This document shows, in pieces, positions 56,205 through 64,000 of a DNA stretch of 64,000 bases. The first letter of the stretch is position 1, and every line of letters starts with the position of its first letter. Made by a program: the position numbers and the translations under genes. Under the pieces are notes generated by a model. It did not search any database, had not been told where the DNA came from, and was given only the letters and a program-made list of their open reading frames with translations. The DNA comes from Siphonodentalium dalli (Eukaryota > Mollusca > Scaphopoda > Gadilida > Siphonodentaliidae), in the NCBI GenBank assembly GCA_032622095.1, contig CP136064.1, positions 253,334,484-253,398,483 on the forward strand, read 5' to 3'.

Positions 56205-57095
56205 AAGCACAAATTACTTCCTGCTAGAGCCCTGCGAATACCATTTTTTTTTCAGTCGAATCAAATTTAATATCGTATAGGTACTCCCAATGTATGAGAG
56301 GCCTTTACTATCAGGTATATTTTACCATTTGTGTTGCTATAACTAAATCTCTTAGCTGTTTCAGTCATCCATCTTAGCTGTTTCAATCATCCATGAATGA
56401 TCAGATATATTTCATCAAATAGGTAAAATATACTGCACAAAATTTGTAAAAGAGCTAAATTTTCGCCTATCCTATTTCGGAAGCCTGTCAATCATGAGGC
56501 ATTTTTGACGAAACTAACTACAGATTGATTTCCTCTTTCATCGTTTTATGACTAAAGGTTGAACTTGGAATTGTAGACTTTTAATCATTGTCGTTTTTCC
56601 TGACGTGCATTAACAATTTTGAACTAATTGTAATTTAATGTTTTGTTTACAAGTCGAATCGAATAACAAAAACAAATATTGAATATTTACAGGGCTCTAC
56701 AGAGAACTAAATGTGGAAGTTTTCGACAGATTACTGTCTGATTTAAATCTAGACTATTGAACCAGCTACAAGTTCATTAGTCTGAAGCATTTCAATATAC
56801 TTCCTATTAAGACCGGTATAAATAACTTTCCCGGTTATCCCTGCAGTATGATGTTAGCATGCACATACATTTCACATTAAAAATAGTTCTATAATCAATA
56901 GATATCTACTTTCGGTTTGTTTTCATGAATAACAAATTTGGTGCTAATTTTTTTAATTTTTTGGAAATATTTTATTTTATTCTCCTTGTTAGGCAACTAT
57001 TCTGGACTTTTATGTTTAATTAGTTATCATAATCTATAAATTTGAAAACGCTCTATGAAATTAGTCATGTGATAGAAAACATATTGTGTTATTTT
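56205..57095. other. Unique AT-rich DNA
   Basis: 56360-56390 has a short direct repeat (CTTAGCTGTTTCA-TCATCCAT). No coding frame recognised. Confidence 0.45.
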
Positions 57096-57838
57096 TATGC
57101 GCCCGTTTGAAAAAAACGGTCGTATTATGTAAATGGGTTGTCCGTCAGTCCGTTTTTGGTTTCCGGATGATAACTTTATATTGAATCGAGTGAACTGAAC
57201 TAAATTTGGTATGTTAGTTTACCACACCAAAATACAGATAAAGTTCGAATATGGGTTTCGTCTGCATTTTTTTGACTGAGTTATGTCCCTTTTTCGACTT
57301 AGATTGTACCTGATTTGAGTTTCCGGACGATAACTTTAGATTGAATCAAGTGAACTGAACCAAATTTGGTATATTAGACCCCAAAATACAGATCAAGTTC
57401 GAATATGGTTTTCGTTCGCATGATTTTTTACTGAGTTATGTCCCTTTTTCGACTTAGATTTTACTTGATTTGTGGTTTCCGGATGATAACTTTAGATTGA
57501 ATCAAGTGAACTCAACCATATTTGGTATATTAGTTTGCCACTACAAAATACGGATCAAGTTCGAATATGGGTTTCTTCCGCATTATTTTGACTGAGTTAT
57601 GCCCTTTTTTCGACTTAGATTTTACCTGATATCGGTTAAAATTTCCAGATGATAACTTTAGATTGAATCAAGTGAACTGAACCAAATTTGGTATATTAGT
57701 TTACCACCCCAAAATACAGATCAAGTTCAAATATTATTTCGTCTTAAGTCAAAGGTTTCAAACAAATGAATTAAACCTTGCCCCACTCTACTCCAGAAAC
57801 GGTCGTATTATGCCATGCCCCGACGGCGTGCTCATGTT
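57096..57838 (+). mobile_element. Family K element 1, four core units
   Basis: Starts TTATGCGCCCGTTTG then AAACGGTCGTATTATG; ends AAACGGTCGTATTATGCC and GACGGCGTGCTCATGTT. The 16-bp AACGGTCGTATTATG word thus occurs at both ends in direct orientation. Between lie four units of about 156-160 bp (GATGATAACTTTAGATTGAA, GTGAACTGAACCAAATTTGG, CAGATCAAGTTCGAATATGG, CTGAGTTATGTCCCTTTTTC). Confidence 0.75.
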
Positions 57839-58129
57839 ATCTATGTGGTTTACTGGAATCGCCTTTGCTGAAGGGATTTTCTTTCTTGGATGGTCCATAC
57901 AACTTTCTTCTGATTGGCTTCATCTTTTTACTGTGGAATGTTCTGATTGGCTGACACTGATGGTGCTTCTTGGAAGTAATGGGATTCCCTGCTCTTTTTA
58001 TTAGACTATTGAACATTAGCTAATTCAATAGTTTGGATTTGAATCAGACTTGACAGTTTATAACTACTATTGGTGATAGTAGCTGTGATCTATAAAGCTA
58101 TAGCACACTAGGTTCCTTAACCTTTGCAA
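57839..58129. other. Unique DNA
   Basis: Contains TTCTGATTGGCT twice (57907, 57939); no element ends or gene. Confidence 0.4.
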
Positions 58130-59660
58130 AAAGAAATCTGAGCTTTTTTAAAGAAGTTTGGGAATCCTAGGAATTCATAGGATTTCCAAGGTTTGAACCA
58201 AGCTTTTTGAATGAAAAAAATTTATTAAAATTTACTCTTCAACAAAGTTTGGAAATCCTTGGTTGGATTATTGGTAAAGCTTAGTAAAGCTTGGATCTAA
58301 GTTTTACCAAGCTTTACCAAGGTTGTCACATAAAGTGAAACCTTGGAAAAGCTTGGAAAAGCTTGGAAATCCTTGACTCAGTGTTGACCAACCTTGGTAA
58401 AGCTAAGTAAAGCTTGGATCTAATATTTACTAAGCTTTTCCAAGCTTTACCAAGGTTCTTACATGAAGTTTGAAAAGCTTGGAAAAGCTTGGTAAAGCTT
58501 AGTTGTAGGTCACATGACTGGGTCACATGACTATGCAGACGTCACTGTTGTCTGTGGCAGCATTTTGAATTAACTGTTGCACTGAGTTTAAATCCATGTT
58601 TTATCACAACAATCTTCAGCTAAGTTATTGCTTGTGTGGCCCTAATGTTTTCTATTTGACTCATAGAATATGGTTGTAGTGATATTTTTATTTATGATAT
58701 TACCGGTATGTTAACAATTATTTTACCATTTCCAAGAATAACCTTCAGGACCACTATCTACCTTTTCATTCCAAAGGCTTAATTGTCTCTATCATTATAT
58801 ATTCTCAGCTAATTTAACTGTTTTATCACACTCCAAATACCTCAGATCCATAAACATATACCTGTGAATATTATTCTATACATTTTACAGGGTATAAGGT
58901 ACATTTATCTCAATCTAAATAGAATAACAAAATTCTGACTGAAAAGTGAACTTTGAATGAATAATATCATGAATGATTATATGGCATGGTTCATGACTGT
59001 TGTAAATTTCAAGAGATTGTATCATTAATGATGATAATATTGTCCAAGTTTGAAGCCTTTGCAGTGTCAGAGATTTTCACCTTTTAAATACAAAACAATT
59101 GCAACCTTGGTAAAGCTTGGTAAAGCTGGGTTGCAACCTTGGCCAAGGTCATTTACAACCTTGGTAAAGCTTGGTAAAGTTAGGTTGGAAAGCTTGGTAA
59201 AGCTTGGAAAAGCTATAGGCTGGAAACTTGGTAAAGCTTGGAAAAGCTGAGCTGGAACCTTGGTAAAGCTTGGAAAAGCTAGGCTGGAACCTTGGTAAAG
59301 CTAGGTAAAGCTAGGCTGGAACCTTGGTAAAGCTAGGTAAAGCTAGGCTGGAACCTTGGTAAAGCTAGGTAAAGCTAGGCTGGAACCTTGGTAAAGCTAG
59401 ATTGGAAACCTTGGTAAAGTTATGATTAAGATTTTGTAAAGCTTTGAAATCCTTGGATAAGCTCGGTTTAATTTGCTGAGGTATTCCAAGGTTTTCCGAA
59501 CTTGAAACGGGCCAATACCGCCCCAAGGATTTCCCAGCTTTTCCAAGGTCTCTAATCCTAGGAATTCCAAGGAATTTTCCTAACTTTACCAAGCTTTTAT
59601 TCCTAGGATATCCTAGGAATTCCTTGGATATCCTAGGACATTTTGGTAAGGGTAGTTCAT
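58130..59660. repeat. AAGCTTGG/CCAAGCTT-rich domain with minisatellite core
   Basis: 58140-58510 and 59100-59660 are built from degenerate words CCTTGGTAAAGCTTGG, GGAAAAGCTTGG, TTCCAAGG and CCTAGGAATTCC in both orientations. 59100-59410 is a more regular minisatellite (CTGGAACCTTGGTAAAGCTA, about 30 bp, roughly 9 units). 58520-59040 between them is ordinary AT-rich DNA. Frames through it read Leu/Lys-rich repeats (KLGKAW, LPRL) and are not genes. Overall it looks like an element with repeat-rich inverted ends or two related satellite blocks. Confidence 0.8.
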
Positions 59661-59730
59661 GCATGTCTTGGTACAACAAAGGTGCCACAATACAAGGGTC
59701 ACAACTTGGCGCAAAAGATTATAACAGCTA

Positions 59731-59851
59731 CAGTAATGCTCTCCCTGAGAGCTTTCCGATGAATGCCAACAAGCCATATTTCCGACTAAATCCTGAAAAG
59801 TTACCCATAATTCTGCTGTGGTTAAAGAGTCTATTACTTAGAGCATTACTG
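59731..59851. mobile_element. Family B MITE (121 bp)
   Basis: TA flanks. CAGTAATGCTC joined directly to CCTGAGAGCTTTCCGATG, so nearly the whole left arm is deleted; right arm intact. Confidence 0.88.
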
Positions 59852-59853
59852 TA

Positions 59854-60091
59854 GCCACACACAGTTGAATCCAACCAAGCCACTGCTTGATTATTTGGTT
59901 TTTTCATGCTTGTTGGAAATATAAGTTGTGTACTACATGCATACATTGGCTGCTATTGGGGTTTCAAACCTGGTGCAAAACTTGGATAACATGGATAGCT
60001 CATATAATAAAACAGTTATTGCATTGTTTTGATGTTGACATGAAAATAGTTATTTCTTCAGGTTGATATATCTTCATGTCAACCTCTAAAC
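59854..60091. other. Unique DNA between two family B copies
   Basis: No feature recognised. Confidence 0.4.
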
Positions 60092-60093
60092 TA

Positions 60094-60230
60094 CAGTACT
60101 GCACTAAATAATCGACTCCTTAACCTTGAACCTAATAATGAATGGCAACAAGCCATATTTCCGACTAAATCCTGAAAAGTTATCCATAATTCTGCTGTGG
60201 TTAAGGAGTCGATTATTTAGGGCATTACTG
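60094..60230. mobile_element. Family B MITE (137 bp)
   Basis: TA flanks. CAGTACTGCACTAAATAATC start, GGGCATTACTG end. Left arm shortened. Confidence 0.9.
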
Positions 60231-60278
60231 TATGCTATAATGTCTGGTGATCCCATGCATCATCTGACCTTTGGCAGT

Positions 60279-60708
60279 CAAGTCCCTGAACTTTATAGTG
60301 TGCCTGTCATTTGCAGAATGAGGTCCCCAGAGGACGAGTTTAGTGATGCTATCCTGCATATCATGACCAAATTCACCCTCTGGAGACCTCATTCTGCATG
60401 GCCGCATTAGCTATGGGAGACATAGACTCAGATTTGAAATTCCCAAATGGTGAATATTGTGATGTACACCCATTGGGAACCTCGATTATGAAATGTGTCC
60501 TTTGCCAATTTGGCGATATTATATAAGAGAAACTAAACTAAAAAAAAAGAAATAGAATTTATGCGAAGAAGTTTTCTTTAGAAATTTTATTTTAAACTTT
60601 CCAGAGAAGATGAAGCCTAAGCAGGATGAGCTAAGCGGGATAGCATCACTAAATTCACCCTCTGGGGACCTCATTCTGCAAATGACAGACACACAAAAAT
60701 CAGACTTG
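60279..60708. mobile_element. Family A MITE, long form (430 bp)
   Basis: Exact 8-bp duplication TTGGCAGT at 60271-60278 and 60709-60716. Diverged TIRs (CAAGTCCCTGA, TCAGACTTG). The second arm has lost its inner half (CAGGATGAGCTAAGCGGGAT). Centre includes TTTATGCGAAGAAGTTTTC, repeated at 62766. Confidence 0.94.
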
Positions 60709-60769
60709 TTGGCAGTTGAGATAGCCTGACTTTGAAGTTGACATTTTTCTGTTTTTTTAAAACCATTTT

Positions 60770-60845
60770 TAGCTCAAATGACAAAGTCAAGTTTGAGCTA
60801 TTGCCATGGGTTGGCATCCGTCTGTCCATCAACAATTTCCTGTCG
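60770..60845 (+). mobile_element. Family G 5'-end fragment
   Basis: TAGCTCAAATGACAAAG with inverted CAAGTTTGAGCT, then ATTGCCATGGGTTGGCATCC and GTCTGTCC. The core is absent. Confidence 0.75.
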
Positions 60846-61120
60846 CACACCCAACAGGCCACATTCCTCATTGGACATACCCAAAATTCATGTCTGAATA
60901 AATGATTTAATTGAAACTATCCACAATACAATGGTGTCTTTCATCAACATAGACTAAGAATAAATAACAAGATAAAGTAAAAGTTTGTTAAGGGTGAGCA
61001 GACAACATAACATGCTCATAAGGTTGTGGTGACATCATGGAGTAACAATTGGTAGTGATGATAAAAATTAATATATAAGTCTAGTCTCATGCATTGTGTC
61101 TGGGTTAAGCATTCATTATT
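60846..61120. other. Unique DNA
   Basis: No feature recognised. Confidence 0.4.
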
Positions 61121-61227
61121 TCATTATTTTTGCAGATTCTGTAGAATTTTTAGAGTTGTTATTATCCCTAAGCATCCATTTCATTATTTTTGCAGATTCT
61201 GTAGAATTTTTAGAGTTGTTATTATCC
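61121..61227 (+). repeat. Tandem duplication with 60-bp period
   Basis: TCATTATTTTTGCAGATTCT and the following GTAGAATTTTTAGAGTTG occur at 61121 and 61181. The second copy runs into the start of element O (ATTATCCCCGCC), so the duplication may include part of an older O end. Confidence 0.88.
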
Positions 61228-61608
61228 CCGCCAAATGAAATTTGCGGGGGATATAGGAATGGGTTCCGTCCGTCCGTTCGGAATTTGTAAGAGTCATAAC
61301 TTGAACAAATGTCAATGGATTTCAAAGATTTTTGGTATGAGTTCACATGACCATGCAGGTCCGGCCGTATATTTTCAGCAGAGTTATTGGACTGTCGCAT
61401 GGCTAATTTCCACAAATGTCAACAGATTTGACAGATTATTGGTATATTCGTTCCCGTGACCAGTACCTAATATGAGTTTGCAAGCCAGGTTTTTGACAAA
61501 ATCCCACATTGTTTAGCACATACTGAGAACGCAAACATTATTGAGAATGCACTTCCCCAACTGCACAATTCGGTGGGGGATATATACCACCGTCTGCGAC
61601 TGCTTGTT
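61221..61608 (+). mobile_element. Family O element
   Basis: Starts ATTATCCCCGCCAAATG with inverted TTTGCGGGGGATATAGG, then CCGTCCGTCCG, two core units (GAGTCATAACTTGAAC, AACAAATGTCAATGG, GGTATGAGTTCACATGACC), and end GGTGGGGGATATATACCACC with CTGCGACTGCTTGTT. A terminus of this type is common in bivalve genomes. No coding frame. Confidence 0.68.
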
Positions 61609-61624
61609 AATATCTACTACTTTA

Positions 61625-61815
61625 CAGTAATGCCCTAACTAATCGACTCCTTAACCACAGCAGAATTATGGGTAATTTTTCAGTTGGAAATATGGCTTGT
61701 TTCCATTCATCGGAAAGCTCCGATGAATGACAACAAGCCATATTTCCAACTAAATCCTGAAAAATTGCCCATAATTCTGTTGTGGTTAAGGAGTCGATTA
61801 TTTAGGGCATTACTG
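61625..61815. mobile_element. Family B MITE (191 bp)
   Basis: TA flanks. CAGTAATGCCCTAACTAATC start, GGGCATTACTG end. Both arms present, centre GGAAAGCTCCGATGAATG. Confidence 0.93.
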
Positions 61816-61817
61816 TA

Positions 61818-62277
61818 GCTGTGCCATCAAGTTAATTCTCTTGATTCTTATTTCTTGTACAAAAGAGAAAAAAGTGTTTTAACTAGATTGGAGTTGTCAA
61901 TTTTTTTTTTTTAATTTCTTTAAAAAACAATGTCACCATTGAATTTAAAATTTGAATTTAATCATCACTCCTTGCAGCCCACATTTATCAAAGATAAATA
62001 AATAATTTTTGAAGATAACTATTTTGTGTTTTGTTATACATTTGACACCAACAATGTTTTTGACACTTAGTTCAACTTGTGTGCTGTTATCTTTTTCTTC
62101 ATTTGAGGACACCTGACCCTTAATTCCAGGAATCTGTATAAAAATTAACCAAATACATGACCGAATTCTGTCAGACATTCAAATGTCAACTAGTATATTC
62201 ATTAATGGATGTAAAAGCATACTATCAAAATCAAGATTTATGCATCAAGCACTACCAATATCTGTGAATGCCTTTAG
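61818..62277. other. Unique AT-rich DNA
   Basis: No gene or element end before D4. Confidence 0.45.
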
Positions 62278-62461
62278 CCCTTTATTAGGGAGCCTCACAT
62301 ATTATAAGAGAATACACTGGCTTACAAGGTCAACCTAAATATTGTTAGGCCAATGTATTCTCTTATATGTGTGAGGCTCCCTGTGGGAGATTCGTATATT
62401 AAAGAGAATGCATTGGCACAGGGTTTTCTCAAAATTTCAGGAAGCTCAAGTCATGGAAGGG
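62278..62461. mobile_element. Family D element 4 (184 bp)
   Basis: Right TTAA at 62462-62465 after TCATGGAAGGG; left flank TTAG (62274-62277) is a variant, followed by CCCTTTATTAGGGAGCC. Two hairpin stems (AGAGAATACACTGGC, GCCAATGTATTCTCT). Confidence 0.78.
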
Positions 62462-62465
62462 TTAA

Positions 62466-62660
62466 TACTCTGTCTGGTTTATAAATGTGGCCCGTCTGAT
62501 GCGTGACATAATGCACTGGATAATGGAGATAAAGATTTCTAATATCTGCATCCATTAGTTGATTCCCCATATTATCTTTAATCGGCTAATTCAGCCCATT
62601 AGGACTTTTGCACTCGGGTGGCTGCAACGACATTGCCCAACTACCTGCACTCTTATTCAG
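62466..62660. promoter_or_regulatory. Unique island, possible conserved non-coding element
   Basis: GCGTGACATAATGCACTGG, GATAAAGATTTCTAATATC and TTAATCGGCTAATTCAGCCC in repeat-free DNA. No frame. Function is inferred. Confidence 0.25.
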
Positions 62661-62896
62661 CAAGCCTTGAAATGAGGGTGTCGGTCATTTGCAGAATGAG
62701 GTCCCCAGAGGGTGAATTTAGTGATGCTACCCCACATAGCGGGCTAGAAGAAAAAAAAATAGAATTTATGCGAAGAAGTTTTCTATAGAAATTTTATTTT
62801 AAACTTTCCAGAGAAGATGAAGCCTAAGCACTATGAGCATAGCGGGCTAGCATCACCAAATTCATCCTCTGGGGACCTCATTCTGCTTACACATCA
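62661..62896. mobile_element. Family A MITE, rearranged copy
   Basis: CAAGCCTTGAAATGAGGGTG start and first arm to GCGGGCTAG, then a block of long-form centre (AATTTATGCGAAGAAGTTTT, as in 60560), then a second GCGGGCTAGCATCACC arm to CATTCTGCTTACACATCAG. The 3' TIR is absent. The order implies recombination between short- and long-form copies. Confidence 0.75.
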
Positions 62897-63264
62897 GAAC
62901 TAAATTTATTTTGATATTTTAAAGGAATCGGCAATATTAATCGGGAATTCAAGTTGAATATTTGTCGCTAAAACACGCATTGCTAACTTTAGTTTACGAT
63001 TTTCCGACATTTGCTGATGCATGTACGAATTTTGAATTGAGTCTGCTTCGATTGACAACTCATGTTTGATTTCAACCTGGAAGTTTTTTTTACTATAGAT
63101 AACATCAGGAAGTTGTTCGGGCACTGCTCCGAGTTACCCAATGGAATGTACCCAGATATTTTATCACCGGAAAAAGGATTTCGCACTCCATAGCAAATAA
63201 TGTGGATAAACAAAAAGCTTTTTGTGAAGTTTCTTAAAAAAATTATGGTAGATTGAATTACAAT
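62897..63264. other. Unique DNA
   Basis: No gene or element end. Confidence 0.4.
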
Positions 63265-63410
63265 GGAGATAAGCACACCCTTTTTTGTTGGATATTCAGG
63301 ATTTGAGCATGAAAACAGTTTGTGAACTCCCCGGCCAAGCCGACTCTTTCACAAACTCTTTGCATGCTCAAAATACCTGAATATCCAACTCACAGAGTAT
63401 GTTTATCTCC
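63265..63410. mobile_element. Foldback MITE-like element (146 bp)
   Basis: Ends GGAGATAAGCAC and GTTTATCTCC. Arms GTTGGATATTCAGG-TTTGAGCATG and complement around a CTCCCCGGCCAAGCCGAC centre. Confidence 0.8.
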
Positions 63411-63612
63411 TAAATAGTCGACTGAGTGCTGTTATAAGAACGTGCTGCTCGAAGAGATTACTCAATATGTTATTTAAGTAAGTATGTTTGTGTTATAGTA
63501 CTCATTGCAATGGGGTTCCTTCCCTTCTAAATATTAAATTTATTAAAATTTACAGTTTGAGAACATCAATATCAAACTGCATTTTGATTCAATGCTGATC
63601 ACAGACATATAC

Positions 63613-63710
63613 TGTCTGACATTTGCAGAATTGGGTCCCCAGAGGGGGAATTTAGTGATCCTAACCCGCCTCTGGGAACCTCAATATGCGCAGGCCTCAA
63701 ATGCTACGAA
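63613..63710 (+). mobile_element. Family A fragment
   Basis: CTGTCTGACATTTGCAGAAT, GGGGGAATTTAGTGATCC, then the opposite arm CCTCTGGGAACCTCAATATG and CAGGCCTCAAATGCTACG. The TIR and hairpin tip are missing. Confidence 0.7.
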
Positions 63711-64000
63711 TATGAGTGTAATCCGCATTTTTTTTACGGGAGTTATGATCATTGTTGACTTAGAATTTACCTATTACTTTTGTTTCGCGATGATAACTTT
63801 AATAATTATAATTATCCCATTATTAATATGTAATCAGTCTGTCTGTCCTTCTGTCCGTCTTTCCATCTGTCATAACATTTTTGGTTTCTGACCAATAACT
63901 CCAGTTTGGATTATTTGATCTGAACCAAAGTTGGTATGTGAATTTCCCAGCTGACGATACAGCTAGGCCAAGTTCAAATATAGGTTCCGTCCAATTATTT
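63711..64000 (+). repeat. Family K-like core at the window edge
   Basis: GGAGTTATGATCATTGTTGACTTAG-type unit, CTGTCCTTCTGTCCGTC and GATCTGAACCAAAGTTGGTA. It continues beyond the window. Confidence 0.6.

Noticed and set aside
59050-59688. Frames with repeated KLGKAW/LPRL peptides
   Set aside because: They translate the AAGCTTGG repeat domain and carry no independent coding evidence.

Overview
The window reads as non-coding nuclear DNA from a marine invertebrate, most likely a bivalve or other mollusc. It is AT-rich, and no open frame longer than about 150 codons looks like a gene. It is packed with interspersed repeats of a kind typical of bivalve genomes: tandem cores with phrases such as ATGAAATTTGTCATGG, CATGGCCGCCAGC and GAGTTATGGCCCTTTTT, and element ends with runs of GTCCGTCCGTCC. 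The taxonomic call rests on recognising these repeats, not on a conserved gene. I saw no rRNA, tRNA, CRISPR array, reverse transcriptase or intact transposase.

Most of the window can be sorted into named repeat families (letters are mine). Family A is a foldback MITE (TIR CAAGCCTTGAAATAGGG, 8-bp target duplication; at least 12 copies or fragments). Family B is a Tc1/mariner-like foldback MITE (TA target, TIR CAGTAATGCCC; 10 copies). Families C, D and E are TTAA-flanked elements that begin with CCCTTT. Families G, I, L and U look like non-autonomous Helitron/Helentron elements with tandem cores and 3' hairpins. Families J, K and O share a TGCnCTTGTT-like 3' end. H is a long repeat with a TA-rich end, and M is a dispersed repeat that has grown a minisatellite in one copy. 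There are also long inverted-repeat elements at 332-6820 (TTAA flanks), 3103-3812, 31699-33731 and 46046-49010, and minisatellites at 8388-8564, 14366-15260, 40118-40308 and 58130-59660.

Layout: 0-7 kb is a 6.5-kb TTAA-flanked unit that split an A element. 7-13 kb is unique DNA with three A copies. 13-18 kb holds tandem arrays and the first G element. 18-21 kb is mostly unique. 21-29 kb is an H block interrupted by G and I. 29-34 kb has M, B and a three-level nested insertion. 34-46 kb mixes repeats with unique islands and contains the best exon candidate (43921-44002). 46-49 kb is the large inverted-repeat element P. 49-64 kb holds further A, B, C, D, E, J, K and O copies and an unusual AAGCTTGG-rich domain.

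Unique islands of 200-700 bp between the repeats (near 9.3-9.9, 12.0-12.4, 20.7-21.0, 34.5-34.8, 37.9-38.5, 42.1-42.4, 43.7-43.9 and 62.5-62.65 kb) carry homeodomain-, POU-, SOX- or RFX-like words. They resemble conserved non-coding elements, and together with the short exon candidate they would fit the intron or flank of a developmental regulator; that is inference. No operons or pathways can be described here. The biology of this window is transposon layering.
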